A DNA stretch of 64,000 nucleotides from Sphingomonas faeni (GTDB lineage: Bacteria; Pseudomonadota; Alphaproteobacteria; Sphingomonadales; Sphingomonadaceae). Of this stretch, positions 42,011-52,011 are shown one piece after another; position 1 is the stretch's first letter, and each line of letters begins with the position of its first letter. The stretch covers positions 1 through 64,000 of the forward strand of contig NZ_JANBVH010000013.1 of NCBI RefSeq assembly GCF_024273235.1. Reading direction: 5' to 3'. Made by a program: the position numbers and the translations under genes. A model generated the notes under the pieces. It searched no databases and was not told the DNA's origin. It saw nothing but the letters and a program-made list of their open reading frames with translations.

Positions 42011-42796
42011 ATGAAGACGTTCGCCGATGCGCCGCCACCTTTGATGGATGCGCCGACTGCCGCGGAAGACACCACCGCTGCCACACCGCGTGTGCGACGC
42101 GGGACCGGGCGACGGCTCCACGGCGCGATCGCGCACAAGCTCGGCACCGCGATCCTGGCCGGGGAATATCTGCCCGGCGACATATTGTCGGGCGAAGTCG
42201 CGTTTTCCGAAGCGCTCGACGTGTCGCGCAGCGCCTATCGCGAGGCGGTCCAGGTGTTGACCGCCAAGGGTCTGGTCGAAAGCCGCCCCAAGGCAGGCAC
42301 GCGCGTCTTGCCGCGCAGCCGGTGGAACCTGCTCGACCCCGACGTCCTCGCCTGGGCCTTTGCGGGCGAACCCGATATCGCCTTCGTCCGCGGGCTTTTC
42401 GAATTGCGGGCGATCGTCGAACCGGCCGCCGCGGCGCTGGCGGCCGAGCGGCGCGAACGGACCGACCTGAAGATCATGAAGGATGCGCTGGCCGCCATGC
42501 GCCGCCATACGCTCGCCACCGAAGCCGGGCGCGCGGCGGATCGCGAGTTTCACGACGCCGTCCTGACCGCGACGCGCAACGACGCGCTGATCGTGCTGAG
42601 TGCCAGCATCGGCGCCGCCGTCAGCTGGACCACGCAGTTCAAGCAGCGCGCCCGTGCCCTGCCCCGCAATCCCATTCCCGATCACGTGCTGGTCTACGAC
42701 GCGATCGCCGCGGGCGACGCCACCGCGGCCAGCAATGCGATGCGGACGCTGGTGGATCTGGCCCTGGAGGATACCAAGCTGGCGATGAGGCGCTGA
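42011..42796 (+). CDS. FadR-subfamily GntR transcriptional regulator
   Basis: 261 aa. The N-terminal winged helix includes PGDILSGEVAFSEALDVSR and AYREAVQVLTAKGLVESRPK. The FCD effector domain (~110-255) is helical with RGLFELRAIVEPAAAALAAE, EFHDAVL and HVLVYDAI; the metal/ligand His and Asp positions are present. Members of this subfamily repress sugar-acid or organic-acid catabolism and bind TNGTNNNACNA-type palindromes. GGGAG precedes the ATG. It sits between the AraD1-like gene and the sugar transporter, convergent with the latter. Confidence 0.85.
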   Translation: MKTFADAPPPLMDAPTAAEDTTAATPRVRRGTGRRLHGAIAHKLGTAILAGEYLPGDILSGEVAFSEALDVSRSAYREAVQVLTAKGLVESRPKAGTRVLPRSRWNLLDPDVLAWAFAGEPDIAFVRGLFELRAIVEPAAAALAAERRERTDLKIMKDALAAMRRHTLATEAGRAADREFHDAVLTATRNDALIVLSASIGAAVSWTTQFKQRARALPRNPIPDHVLVYDAIAAGDATAASNAMRTLVDLALEDTKLAMRR

Positions 42797-42836
42797 CCCG
42801 CACGCCCCCGCACGCCACCACCCGCCAATTATCGGT

Positions 42837-44165
42837 TCAGGGAACGGCGACGGGATCGGGCAGCGGGTCGGTGACCTTCGATCCCCATATTGCGTAGAAC
42901 AGCACATAGAGTTCGCACGCCGCGGTCAGCAGGAACGAATTCTGCAATCCATAGGTATCGGCGAGCCAACCCTGCACGATCACCAGCGCGCCGCCGGCGA
43001 TCGCCATGATCAGCAGCCCCGAGCCCTCTTCGGTCAGCGGCCCCAGGCCCTTGATCCCGAGCGTGAAGATCGTCGGGAACATGATCGAGTGGAACAGGCC
43101 GACCGAGATCAGCGCCCACATCGCGACATGACCGGTGGTGAAGGTGGCGACGAGCATCACCACGCACGCGCCGATGCTCGCGAACGCCAGCACGCGCTCG
43201 GCGGGGATCGTCCGCATCACGACGCTGCCGATCAGGCGGCCGACCATCATCCCGCCCCACAGGATGAACAGATAGTGCGAGGCCTGCTCGTGCGTCAGGT
43301 TGCCGATATTCGGCTGGCTGACGAAATTGATGAACAGGTTGGCGACGCCGATCTCAGCTATAAGATAAATGAAGATCGCCGGAATGCCGAACACTAGGTT
43401 GCGGTGCGACCAGAGCGACAGGCCCTTGCGATCCGCCTTGGCCGAGCGCTGCGTCGCCGTGCCCATTGCCGGCAGCGGGAAGCGCGCGATGACCACGGCC
43501 AGCACGATCAGCACGCCTGCGACGATCAGGTATGGCAACACCACCGACTGCGCATCGGCGATCCGCTCGGCCTGCGTCAGAACCGTGGTCGAACCGGCAG
43601 CGGCGGTGCCGGAGGTCGACCGACCGAGGATCAGATACCCGCCGAACAGCGGCGCAAGCGTCGCACCGGCCGAGTTGAAGGCCTGCACCAAATTCAACCG
43701 CGACGACGCGGTCTCGGGCGGGCCGACGACCGCGACATAGGGGTTCGCCGCAACCTGCAGCAGCGTGATGCCGCTGGCGATCACGAACAGCGCGACCAGC
43801 GTGACGCCGTAGGACGGCAGCCGCGCGGCGGGCACCATCATCAGCGCACCGACCGCCATCAGGCCAAGCCCGAACACCATGGCCCGCTGATACCCGACCC
43901 GCTCGATCAGCTTGGCGGACGGGATCGACGCGAAGAAATAGGCGATGAACCAGACGCTCTCGATCAGCGTGGTCTGCGTGTAGCTGAGGTCGAACACGCT
44001 GCGCAGATGCGGCAGCAGCGTGTTGTTGATGACCGTGATGAAGCCCCACATGAAGAACAGGCTGGCCAGCAAAGTCAGCGCGGATCGGTAACTCGGGCTC
44101 CCGCCCGGCGCCGAGGAAGACGTGGTGCTTTCCATCGGTCGTTGCGTCTGAATCGGCATCGCCAT
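42837..44165 (-). CDS. FucP-type sugar MFS importer
   Basis: 442 aa, about 12 helices. The FucP/GluP-like pattern is visible: SLFFMWGFITVINNTLLPHL at the first helix, IESVWFIAYFFASIPSAKLI, LLQVAANPYVAVVGPPETAS and NLVQAFNSAGATLAPLFGGY. This family is sugar:H+ symporters (fucose, glucose, galactose and others). Here a pentose or hexose is likely. The ATG at 44165 has GGAGGA 8 bases upstream. Longer frames to 44261 cover an operator-like palindrome and are probably not translated. Confidence 0.85.
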   Translation of the reverse strand: MAMPIQTQRPMESTTSSSAPGGSPSYRSALTLLASLFFMWGFITVINNTLLPHLRSVFDLSYTQTTLIESVWFIAYFFASIPSAKLIERVGYQRAMVFGLGLMAVGALMMVPAARLPSYGVTLVALFVIASGITLLQVAANPYVAVVGPPETASSRLNLVQAFNSAGATLAPLFGGYLILGRSTSGTAAAGSTTVLTQAERIADAQSVVLPYLIVAGVLIVLAVVIARFPLPAMGTATQRSAKADRKGLSLWSHRNLVFGIPAIFIYLIAEIGVANLFINFVSQPNIGNLTHEQASHYLFILWGGMMVGRLIGSVVMRTIPAERVLAFASIGACVVMLVATFTTGHVAMWALISVGLFHSIMFPTIFTLGIKGLGPLTEEGSGLLIMAIAGGALVIVQGWLADTYGLQNSFLLTAACELYVLFYAIWGSKVTDPLPDPVAVP

Positions 44166-44232
44166 AATCGTCCATCCTCCGTGCCGTGTCGGCGACTGAT
44201 CGACAGTCTTTTCCCGCATGGCTTGCCCAGAA

Positions 44233-44253
44233 ATATATTGTCCGACTATATAG
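44233..44253. promoter_or_regulatory. Candidate FadR-type operator between importer and epimerase genes
   Basis: The 21-base near-palindrome ATATATTGTC-C-GACTATATAG has arms matching at 8 of 10 positions. Its core TTGTCCGACTA fits the FadR-subfamily pattern TNGTNNNACNA. It lies 67 bases upstream of the importer start and 49 upstream of the epimerase start, so one bound regulator could control both. Confidence 0.6.
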
Positions 44254-44302
44254 CGACACAAGGCGCGTCAACGGCGTCGAACGATAAAGGACGGGAACCG
44301 GA

Positions 44303-45448
44303 ATGCGCGCAATCGGAAAAACGGGGATCATCGTGGCAACCTTGCTGGCAGCGCTTTGCGCGCACACGGCCAACGCGGCAGAGGCGAAGCGCACGCCCGC
44401 CGGTACCCTGAAGGACGGCACCGCGATCGAGACGGTGACCCTCACCAACGCGCAGGGCGTATCCGCGCGCATCCTGTCCTATGGCGCGACGCTGCAATCG
44501 TTGATGGGGCCCGACCGCGCCGGCAAGATCGCCGACGTCGTGCTCGGCTATGACGACCTCGCCTCCTATGTCGACCATCCCAATTTCTTCGGCGTGACGG
44601 TCGGGCGTTTCGCGAACCGTATCGCCGGTGGCCGCTTCACGCTCGACGGCAAGTCGTACCAGCTGCCGCTCAACGACAAGGTCAATTCGCTGCACGGCGG
44701 CGGCCAGGGCTTCGACAAGGCCGCGTGGAAGATCGTGTCGATGAAGAGCGGCCCGACCGCGACGCTCGTGCTCGGCCACCGGAGCCCCGACGGCGACTCG
44801 GGCTATCCCGGCAACCTCGACGTGACGGTCACCTACACGCTCGACGAAGCCGGCAATCTCGGCATCGCCTATGACGCGAAGACCGACAAGCCGACGATCG
44901 TCAACATGACCAACCACGCGATCTTCGATCTCGGCGGCGAAGGGTCGCCGATGGGCGCCAACGGCCACCGGCTGACGATCCCGGCGAAGGCGATCACGCC
45001 GGTCGACGACAAGCTGATCCCGACCGGCGCGCTGCAACCGGTTCAGGGTACCGTGTTCGACTTCCGCAATGGCCGGATCGTCGGCGAGGGCATTCGCGAC
45101 GGCCGCGACCAGCAGATTCGCTATGGCCATGGCTACGACCATAATTTCGCGCTCGACAAGGGGCTGACCGCCAAGCCGGAACTGGCCGCACGACTGGAAG
45201 ACCCCGCCTCGGGGCGCGTGCTCGAAGTGCTGACGACGGAGCCGGGCGTGCAATTCTACACCGGCAATTTTCTCGACGGCACGTTCATCGGCAAACAGGG
45301 CCATCTGTACCGGATGGGCGACGGCATCGCGCTGGAACCGCAGAAATTCCCCGATGCGCCCAACAAGCCGAACTTCGTTTCCGCGCGTGTCGATCCGGGC
45401 AAGCCGTATCATCACGCGATGATCTACCGCCTTTCCGTCGCCCGCTGA
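44303..45448 (+). CDS. Periplasmic aldose 1-epimerase (galactose mutarotase family)
   Basis: 381 aa with a signal peptide (IIVATLLAALCAHTANAA at ~9-27). The mutarotase domain has NRIAGGRFTLDGKSYQLPLN, the active-site His in NSLHGGGQGFD and TNHAIFDLGG, and the C-terminal Glu region ALEPQKFPDAPN. It interconverts alpha and beta sugar anomers and would act before uptake. AAAGGAC precedes the ATG. It is 30 bases before the dehydratase gene and shares its transcript. Confidence 0.9.
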   Translation: MRAIGKTGIIVATLLAALCAHTANAAEAKRTPAGTLKDGTAIETVTLTNAQGVSARILSYGATLQSLMGPDRAGKIADVVLGYDDLASYVDHPNFFGVTVGRFANRIAGGRFTLDGKSYQLPLNDKVNSLHGGGQGFDKAAWKIVSMKSGPTATLVLGHRSPDGDSGYPGNLDVTVTYTLDEAGNLGIAYDAKTDKPTIVNMTNHAIFDLGGEGSPMGANGHRLTIPAKAITPVDDKLIPTGALQPVQGTVFDFRNGRIVGEGIRDGRDQQIRYGHGYDHNFALDKGLTAKPELAARLEDPASGRVLEVLTTEPGVQFYTGNFLDGTFIGKQGHLYRMGDGIALEPQKFPDAPNKPNFVSARVDPGKPYHHAMIYRLSVAR

Positions 45449-45478
45449 CACCCAGACCGCTCCCCCAGGAAATTCCCG

Positions 45479-47281
45479 ATGACCGACATGCCCAATCCTC
45501 CCACCAAGCTCCGCAGCCGAGCGTGGTTCGACAACCCCGAGAATATCGACATGACCGCGCTCTATCTGGAGCGCTATCTGAACTTCGGGCTGTCCTTGGA
45601 GGAACTGCGCTCGGGCAAGCCGATCATCGGCATCGCGCAGACCGGCAGCGACCTGTCGCCGTGCAATCGCCACCACCTCGTGCTGGCCGAACGCCTGCGC
45701 GAAGGCATCCGTGAAGCCGGCGGCATCGCGCTCGAATTCCCGGTCCACCCGATCCAGGAAACCGGCAAGCGCCCGACCGCCGGGCTCGACCGCAACCTTG
45801 CCTATCTGGCGCTGGTCGAGGTGCTCTACGGCTATCCGCTCGACGGCGTGGTGCTGACGATCGGCTGCGACAAGACCACGCCCGCCTGCCTGATGGCCGC
45901 CGCGACGGTCAACATCCCGGCGATCGCGTTGTCGGTGGGCCCGATGCTCAACGGCTGGCACAAGGGCGAGCGGACCGGCTCGGGCACGATCGTGTGGAAG
46001 GCGCGCGAGCTGCTCGCGACCGGCGCGATCGACGACGAGGGCTTCATCAAGCTCGTCGCGTCGTCGGCGCCGTCGACCGGCTATTGCAACACGATGGGCA
46101 CCGCGACGACGATGAATTCGCTCGCCGAGGCGCTCGGCATGCAGCTGCCCGGTTCGGCCGCGATCCCCGCGCCGTACCGTGACCGCCAGGAGGTCGCGTA
46201 CAAGACCGGCAAGCGGATCGTCGACATGGTTTCGGAAGATCTGAAGCCGTCGGACATCCTGACCAAGGAGGCGTTCCACAACGCGATCGTCGTCAATTCG
46301 GCGATCGGCGGCTCTACCAACGCGCCGATCCATCTCGCCGCGATCGCGCGCCATATCGGCGTCGACCTGCCGATCGACGACTGGCAGATTCACGGCCACA
46401 AGGTGCCGCTGATGGTCAACCTCCAGCCCGCTGGCGAATATCTCGGCGAGGATTATTACCATGCCGGCGGCGTCCCCGCGGTGGTCGCCGAATTGATGAA
46501 GCAGGGCCTGATCCACGAGAACGCGATGACCGCCAACGGCAAGTCGATCGGCGACAATTGCCGGACCGCGACGATCGAGGACGAGCGCGTCATCCGCCCG
46601 TTCGCGACGCCGCTGCTGGAGGACGCCGGCTTCATCGTACTGCGCGGCAATTTATTCGACTCGGCGATCATGAAGACCAGCGTGATCTCGCCGGAGTTTC
46701 GCGCGCGCTATCTGTCAAACCCGGACGATCCCGAGGCGTTCGAAGGTCCCGCGGTCGTGTTCGACGGGCCCGAGGATTACCACCACCGGATCGACGATCC
46801 CTCGCTCGGGATCACCACCGACACGTTGCTGTTCATGCGTGGCGCAGGGCCGATCGGCTATCCGGGTGCCGCCGAAGTCGTCAACATGCGCCCGCCGGCG
46901 TACCTGATCCGCGAGGGCGTCCATGCCCTCCCCTGCATCGGCGATGGGCGCCAGTCGGGGACGTCGGGCTCGCCCTCCATCCTCAATGCCTCGCCCGAAG
47001 CGGCGGCGATGGGTGGCCTCGCGCTGATCCGCACCGGCGACCGGGTTCGCATCGATCTCGCCAAGGGATCGGCCAACGTGCTAATTTCCGACGAGGAACT
47101 GGCCGAGCGCCGCCGCACCCTCACCGCAGACGGCGGCTATGCCTTCCCGCGCTCGCAGACGCCGTGGCAGGAAATCCAGCGCGCCACCGTCGGCCAGATG
47201 GAGACGGGCGCGATCCTGGAGGGCGCCGAGAAGTATCAGCGGATCGCGCAGACGATGGGCCTACCGCGCGACAATCACTGA
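45479..47281 (+). CDS. IlvD/Edd-family sugar-acid dehydratase (arabonate/xylonate type)
   Basis: 600 aa. Family features: an Fe-S cluster Cys in [28 protein letters not shown] with the second cluster Cys, and the third in [17 protein letters not shown]. Also present are [19 protein letters not shown] and [20 protein letters not shown]. This is close to arabonate/xylonate dehydratases rather than branched-chain IlvD, based on length and the [10 protein letters not shown] block. It would dehydrate an aldonate to 2-keto-3-deoxy acid, the AraD1 substrate. It overlaps the MaoC gene end by 7 bases on the opposite strand. Confidence 0.85.
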   Translation: MTDMPNPPTKLRSRAWFDNPENIDMTALYLERYLNFGLSLEELRSGKPIIGIAQTGSDLSPCNRHHLVLAERLREGIREAGGIALEFPVHPIQETGKRPTAGLDRNLAYLALVEVLYGYPLDGVVLTIGCDKTTPACLMAAATVNIPAIALSVGPMLNGWHKGERTGSGTIVWKARELLATGAIDDEGFIKLVASSAPSTGYCNTMGTATTMNSLAEALGMQLPGSAAIPAPYRDRQEVAYKTGKRIVDMVSEDLKPSDILTKEAFHNAIVVNSAIGGSTNAPIHLAAIARHIGVDLPIDDWQIHGHKVPLMVNLQPAGEYLGEDYYHAGGVPAVVAELMKQGLIHENAMTANGKSIGDNCRTATIEDERVIRPFATPLLEDAGFIVLRGNLFDSAIMKTSVISPEFRARYLSNPDDPEAFEGPAVVFDGPEDYHHRIDDPSLGITTDTLLFMRGAGPIGYPGAAEVVNMRPPAYLIREGVHALPCIGDGRQSGTSGSPSILNASPEAAAMGGLALIRTGDRVRIDLAKGSANVLISDEELAERRRTLTADGGYAFPRSQTPWQEIQRATVGQMETGAILEGAEKYQRIAQTMGLPRDNH

Positions 47282-47736
47282 GGCGTGACTGCGCGCCGCT
47301 CGATCAGGGCGGTGCGCAGGCATTGGCAGACGATCTCGTCGCGCTGGTTGATCAGGCGGTGCGTGAAGGTGACGATGCCGGCGTTCGGGCGCGACTTGCT
47401 GGGCTTTAGGTCGGTCACCTCGGTTTCGCAGCGCATCGTGTCGCCGATGAACACGGGCTTCGGGTGCACGAGCTTATCGTAGCCGAGATTGGCGACGAGC
47501 GTGCCGAGTGTCGTCTCGCCGACCGACAACCCGACCATCAGCGCGAAGGTGAAGGTGCCGTTGACGAGGATCCGGCCGAACTCGCTGGCCTTGGCGGCCT
47601 CGATATCGAGGTGGAGCGGCTGCGGGTTGTGCGTCATCGTCGAGAACAGGAGATTGTCCGTCTCGGTCACCGTGCGGCGGATCTCGTGCTCGATCCGGTC
47701 GCCGATGCTCCAGTCGTCGAAATAGCGCCCGGCCAT
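47275..47736 (-). CDS. MaoC-like hydratase
   Basis: 153 aa, a hotdog MaoC-type (R)-hydratase domain. Visible features are [31 protein letters not shown] (catalytic Asp/His region) and the [12 protein letters not shown] stretch. The family hydrates trans-2-enoyl-CoA. Its ATG overlaps the stop of the biotin carboxylase gene (TGATG), so it belongs to the leucine-degradation operon. There it could act on methylglutaconyl-CoA-like or another enoyl-CoA intermediate, but this is inference. Confidence 0.8.
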   Translation of the reverse strand: MAGRYFDDWSIGDRIEHEIRRTVTETDNLLFSTMTHNPQPLHLDIEAAKASEFGRILVNGTFTFALMVGLSVGETTLGTLVANLGYDKLVHPKPVFIGDTMRCETEVTDLKPSKSRPNAGIVTFTHRLINQRDEIVCQCLRTALIERRAVTPQ

Positions 47737-49574
47737 CAGTTATCCTTCTCGATGCGGACGAGCATGGTGCCCTCGGTCACCTGCCCGCCCTCGATTGCGT
47801 TGAGGTCCGCGACGATGCCGTCGAACGGTGCGGTCAGGGAGTGCTCCATCTTCATCGCCTCGAGCGTAACCAGCTTCTGGCCCTTGGCGACGGTATCGCC
47901 GGCCGCGACGTCGACCGCGATAATCCGGCCGGGCATAGGCGACAGGATCGCGCCGTCCGCTGCCCCGCCAGCGGCGACGCCCGACGCACGCCATGGTTTT
48001 AGCTGCCAAGTCTGGCCGGCTTCGGAAATCAGGACGCCTTCGAACGCCGTCGTCGTTCCGGCCTGCCCGTCGAGATCGACCTCGACCTGTTCACCGTCCA
48101 GCAGGAACGTCGCGCTGCGGCGAGGAGCGGCGTTGAGGCGGAAGCCCGCGATCGGATCGGCCGAAACGAGTGCACTTGCGGCCTCGGCCAAAGCCTCTTC
48201 GGTCGGGTGGGTCGGCGGCATGAGCGCGTCGCCTTCGCGGGCGATCAGACCGGTGTCGAGCGTGCCTGCCACGAAGTCGGGATGGTCGAGCGCCTCGACG
48301 AGGAACCCCGCGTTGGAGCGTACCGGCCAGACGACTGCACCGTCGAGCGCGTCGGCCAAGGCTTCACGCGCGGTTTCGCGATCTTCGCCCCAGGCGATCA
48401 CCTTGGCAATCATCGGGTCGTAGAAGGGCGAAATTTCGGCGCCCTGCTCTACCCCGGTATCGACGCGAGCGCTGTTGCCGAGATCGAAGCGTTCGAGCGT
48501 GCCGATGGAGGGGAGGAAACCCTTGGCGGGGTCCTCCGCGTAGAGCCGCGCTTCCATCGCCCAGCCGTCGATCGCCAGTTCGTCCTGACGCTTGGGCAAG
48601 GGCTCGCCGCTCGCGACACGGAGCTGCCATTCGACGAGGTCCTGACCGGTGATCTTTTCCGTCACCGGATGCTCGACCTGTAACCGCGTGTTCATTTCCA
48701 TGAACCAGATGCGGTCGGCGCGGAGGCCTTCGCTGGCGTCGGCGATAAACTCGATCGTGCCGGCGCCGACATAGTCGACCGCCTTGGCCGCCTTCACCGC
48801 GGCGGCGCAGATCGCTTGGCGGGTGGCGGCGTCCATGCCGGGTGCGGGGGCTTCCTCGATCACCTTCTGATGGCGACGCTGAAGCGAACAATCGCGTTCG
48901 AACAGGTGGACGACGTTGCCGTGACTGTCGCCGAAAACCTGTACCTCGATGTGGCGCGGCGAGAGGATGTATTTCTCGATCAGGACGTCGGTGTTGCCGA
49001 ACGACGAGGCCGCTTCGCGTTGGCACGAGACGAGCGCGTCGGCGAACTCCGCGGCCGTATCGACGCGGCGCATGCCCTTGCCGCCTCCGCCCGCGACCGC
49101 CTTGATGAGGACGGGGTAGCCGATCGCGTCGGCCTCCGCCTTCAGACGTTCGGGCGACTGGTCCTCGCCGAGATAGCCGGGCGTGACGGGGACGCCGGCG
49201 GCGATCATGCGCTGTTTCGCGGCGTCCTTCAGGCCCATCGCGCGGATGCTGTCGGGGTTGGGGCCGACCCAGATCAATCCGGCGTCGATCACGGCCTGCG
49301 CGAAGTCGGCGTTCTCGGACAAGAAGCCGTAGCCGGGGTGGATGGCCTCGGCGCCGGTTTCTCGCGCGGCGGCGATGATGCGGTCGCCGACGAGGTAGCT
49401 TTCGCGGGCCGGGGATGCGCCGATGTGCACGGCTTCGTCGGCCTGACGGACGTGGAGCGCGTTCGCGTCGGCGTCGGAATAGACCGCGACGGTGCGGATG
49501 CCGAGCGCCCGGGCGGTGCGGATGATCCGGCAGGCGATCTCGCCGCGGTTGGCGATCAGGAGGGATGTCAGCAT
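47736..49574 (-). CDS. mccA: Methylcrotonyl-CoA carboxylase biotin-containing subunit
   Basis: 612 aa. The biotin carboxylase domain (LIANRGEIACRIIRTARALG, GYGFLSENADFA, GGGGKGMRRV, FMEMNTRLQVEHPVTE) is followed by a linker and a biotinyl domain with the biotin Lys in VTLEAMKMEHSL. Acyl-CoA carboxylase alpha subunits share this layout; assignment to leucine degradation rests on the neighbouring ivd and mccB genes. The ATG at 49574 matches the family N-terminus. The open frame continues to 49799 through an 18-bp tandem repeat, giving a repeated GTGRVG peptide that is probably not translated. Confidence 0.85.
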   Translation of the reverse strand: MLTSLLIANRGEIACRIIRTARALGIRTVAVYSDADANALHVRQADEAVHIGASPARESYLVGDRIIAAARETGAEAIHPGYGFLSENADFAQAVIDAGLIWVGPNPDSIRAMGLKDAAKQRMIAAGVPVTPGYLGEDQSPERLKAEADAIGYPVLIKAVAGGGGKGMRRVDTAAEFADALVSCQREAASSFGNTDVLIEKYILSPRHIEVQVFGDSHGNVVHLFERDCSLQRRHQKVIEEAPAPGMDAATRQAICAAAVKAAKAVDYVGAGTIEFIADASEGLRADRIWFMEMNTRLQVEHPVTEKITGQDLVEWQLRVASGEPLPKRQDELAIDGWAMEARLYAEDPAKGFLPSIGTLERFDLGNSARVDTGVEQGAEISPFYDPMIAKVIAWGEDRETAREALADALDGAVVWPVRSNAGFLVEALDHPDFVAGTLDTGLIAREGDALMPPTHPTEEALAEAASALVSADPIAGFRLNAAPRRSATFLLDGEQVEVDLDGQAGTTTAFEGVLISEAGQTWQLKPWRASGVAAGGAADGAILSPMPGRIIAVDVAAGDTVAKGQKLVTLEAMKMEHSLTAPFDGIVADLNAIEGGQVTEGTMLVRIEKDN

Positions 49575-49660
49575 GTCAGAATCCCTCACCCAAGCGCAGC
49601 CCGTCGGACCGACCTGGCCCGTCATCACGACGCAGCCCGTAAGTCCGACCGGCCACGTCT

Positions 49661-49768
49661 CCCCGACCCGGCCCGTCCCCCCGATCCGACCCGTCCCCCC
49701 GATCCGACCCGTCCCCCCGACCCGACCCGTCCCCCCGACCCGACCCGTCCCCCCGACCCGACGCGTCA
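49661..49768. repeat. 18-bp minisatellite upstream of mccA
   Basis: Six tandem 18-base units with the consensus CCCCGAYCCGACCCGTCC (units start at 49661, 49679, 49697, 49715, 49733 and 49751; the first and last are variants). It sits 87-195 bases upstream of the mccA start and directly abuts a family B repeat. Copy-number variation is likely. Confidence 0.85.
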
Positions 49769-49845
49769 CCCCAGCGAAAGCTGGGGTCTCGTGCGGCAAG
49801 GGCGCGGGCCGAAACGGGGAGACCCCAGCTTTCGCTGGGGTGACG
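49765..49845. repeat. Family B palindromic repeat, copy 3
   Basis: Outer arms GTCACCCCAGCGAAAGCTGG and CCAGCTTTCGCTGGGGTGAC, identical to copy 1, with inner GGTCTC...GAGACC. Confidence 0.85.
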
Positions 49846-49916
49846 GGGGTTTGCTATTGCGTGCCGGACGATACCTACCGAGTGACAGGCGACACTCATC
49901 CGCTGGGACGAGACGC

Positions 49917-50399
49917 TCATTGCCCGCATCCCGTGGTGCGCGAGGACCAGGTGAGGTTGGCGATCTTCCAGCGGCCAGCCTCCCGCACCATGTCGAAATG
50001 GTCGGTGCCGCAATGCGCGACCTTGCCGTCGATCGTGAAGACATAGGGCGACCAGACCATCGCGATGTCGCCGTCGATGTCGACCGCGGGATCGGTGAGG
50101 CGCTCGGCATAGCGCTCGGGGCCAGGCTTAATCATGGCCGCGAACTCGGGCCAACCCATGCGGCGGACCGAGCGCGTGCCGTCGGGCTTTTCCTCGGCGA
50201 CGGTGGCGCCGCCGTCGGCGCGGACCTGCGCGAGGATCGCCTGGCCATCGCGGGCGGCCAGCGCGGCGAAGAGCGCGTCGATCGGGACCATGACGCCGGC
50301 CTCCTCGGTCATTTCCGCGGGCGGCAGGCCGGTGCCTTTGACGATCGGCTGGACCGGGGTGACCTGACCGGCGGCGAGGAGAAGTGACAGCAGGATCAT
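49917..50399 (-). CDS. Exported NTF2/SnoaL-like protein
   Basis: 160 aa. It begins with a hydrophobic signal sequence (MILLSLLLAAGQ), then a helical/alpha+beta region like an NTF2-like (DUF4440-type) domain: IDALFAALAARDGQAIL, IDGDIAMVWSPYVFTIDG and HCGTDHFDMVREAGRWKIA. No catalytic residues can be assigned. It lies 4 bases downstream of mccB on the same strand, so it may be co-transcribed with the leucine-degradation genes despite its apparent export. Confidence 0.65.
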   Translation of the reverse strand: MILLSLLLAAGQVTPVQPIVKGTGLPPAEMTEEAGVMVPIDALFAALAARDGQAILAQVRADGGATVAEEKPDGTRSVRRMGWPEFAAMIKPGPERYAERLTDPAVDIDGDIAMVWSPYVFTIDGKVAHCGTDHFDMVREAGRWKIANLTWSSRTTGCGQ

Positions 50400-50403
50400 T
50401 GGG

Positions 50404-52005
50404 TTACATCCTGAACACGCCGAACGCGGGGCGTTCGGGGATGGGAGCGTTGAGCGTCGCGGCGAAGGCGAGGCCGAGTACGTCGCGGGTCTGCGCGGGA
50501 TCGATGATGCCGTCGTCCCAGAGGCGTGCGGTGGCGTACCAGGGGTTGCCCTCGTCCTCGTATTTCTGGCGAACAGGCGCCTTGAAGGCTTCGGCCTGCT
50601 CGGGCGTCCAGCTTTCGGCGTCGCGGTGGACGGTGGCGAGGACCGACGCCGCCTGCTCGCCGCCCATCACGCTGATCCGGCTGTTGGGCCAGGTGAACAG
50701 GAAGCGAGGGGAATAAGCGCGACCGCACATGCCGTAATTGCCGGCACCGAAGCTGCCGCCGATCAGGACGGTGATCTTTGGAACGGTCGCGGTGGCGACG
50801 GCCGTGACGAGCTTGGCGCCGTGTTTCGCGATGCCCTCCGCCTCGTATCTGCCGCCGACCATGAAGCCCGAAATGTTCTGGAGGAACAGCAACGGGATCT
50901 TTCGCTGGCAGGCGAGCTCGATGAAATGCGCGCCTTTCTGTGCGCTCTCGCTGAACAGCACGCCGTTATTGGCGAGGATCGCGACGGGGATGCCCCAGAT
51001 GTGTGCGAAACCGCAGACGAGGCTAGTGCCGTAAAGCGCCTTGAACTCGTGGAATTCACTGCCGTCGACCAGTCGCGCGATGACCTCATGGACATCGTAG
51101 GGCGCGCGGACGTCGCTGGGGACGATGCCGTAGAGCTCTTCGGGCGCGAACTTCGGCGGTCTGGGCTGCTGGAGGTTCGCCGCGGTCTGCGCTTGCGGTT
51201 GCAGCGTCGAGACGATGTCGCGGACGATGGTCAGCGCATGCTCGTCGTTCTCGGCGACGTGATCGACCACGCCCGAGCGGCGGCCGTGCGTGTCCGCCCC
51301 GCCCAGTTCCTCGGCCGAGATGACCTCGCCCGTCGCCGCCTTCACCAGCGGGGGGCCGGCGAGGAAGATCGTCCCCTGCCCGCGGACGATGATCGTCTCG
51401 TCGGACATTGCGGGGACGTAGGCGCCACCCGCGGTGCAGCTGCCCATGACGCAGGCGATCTGCGGGATACCGAGCGCGGACATGTTCGCCTGGTTGAAGA
51501 AGATGCGGCCGAAGTGATCGCGGTCGGGGAATACCTCCGCCTGGTGCGGCAGGTTCGCGCCGCCGCTGTCGACGAGGTAGATGCAGGGGAGCCGATTTTC
51601 CTGTGCGATCTCCTGCGCGCGGAGGTGCTTCTTGACGGTCAGCGGGAAGTAGGTGCCGCCCTTCACCGTCGCGTCGTTGCACAGGATCATGCACTGGCGA
51701 CCGGCGACGCGGCCGATGCCGGCGATGACGCCGGCGCCGGGGACTTCATCGTCGTAGAGGCCGTTGGCGACGAGCTGGCCGATTTCGAGGAACGGCGAGC
51801 CGGGGTCGAGCAGGCGTTCGACACGGTCGCGCGGGAGGAGTTTTCCGCGGGCGGTGTGGCGCTCGCGGGACTTCGCGTTGCCGCCGAGGGCCGTGCGGGC
51901 GACGTCCTCGCGGAGGGTTTCGGCGAGCGCGCGGTTATGCGCGGCGTTCGCGCGGAAGGTTTCGCTGTCGGGGGATAGCGCGGAGGTCAGAACGGGGGCG
52001 GTCAC
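50404..52005 (-). CDS. mccB: Methylcrotonyl-CoA carboxylase carboxyltransferase subunit
   Basis: 533 aa. Carboxyltransferase domain with [20 protein letters not shown], the CoA-binding oxyanion helices [16 protein letters not shown] and [20 protein letters not shown] and [11 protein letters not shown]. The sequence matches MccB/LiuB type subunits (around 535 aa). Starts with GTG at 52005 after AGAGGG. Between ivd and this gene lies a paired GC-rich repeat (52012-52147). Confidence 0.9.
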   Translation of the reverse strand: MTAPVLTSALSPDSETFRANAAHNRALAETLREDVARTALGGNAKSRERHTARGKLLPRDRVERLLDPGSPFLEIGQLVANGLYDDEVPGAGVIAGIGRVAGRQCMILCNDATVKGGTYFPLTVKKHLRAQEIAQENRLPCIYLVDSGGANLPHQAEVFPDRDHFGRIFFNQANMSALGIPQIACVMGSCTAGGAYVPAMSDETIIVRGQGTIFLAGPPLVKAATGEVISAEELGGADTHGRRSGVVDHVAENDEHALTIVRDIVSTLQPQAQTAANLQQPRPPKFAPEELYGIVPSDVRAPYDVHEVIARLVDGSEFHEFKALYGTSLVCGFAHIWGIPVAILANNGVLFSESAQKGAHFIELACQRKIPLLFLQNISGFMVGGRYEAEGIAKHGAKLVTAVATATVPKITVLIGGSFGAGNYGMCGRAYSPRFLFTWPNSRISVMGGEQAASVLATVHRDAESWTPEQAEAFKAPVRQKYEDEGNPWYATARLWDDGIIDPAQTRDVLGLAFAATLNAPIPERPAFGVFRM

Positions 52006-52011
52006 TGAACC

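Noticed and set aside
44246..46516. A 756-codon minus-strand frame across the epimerase and dehydratase genes
   Set aside because: Composition and lack of domains mark it as a shadow; the plus-strand genes have clear active sites.
49661..49768. CRISPR array
   Set aside because: Units are 18 bases and tandem with no spacers; it is a minisatellite. No other regularly spaced repeat was seen in the window.
49575..49799. N-terminal extension of mccA with GTGRVG repeats
   Set aside because: Biotin carboxylases start at the LTSLLIANRG segment; the extension is encoded by a minisatellite and a palindromic repeat.
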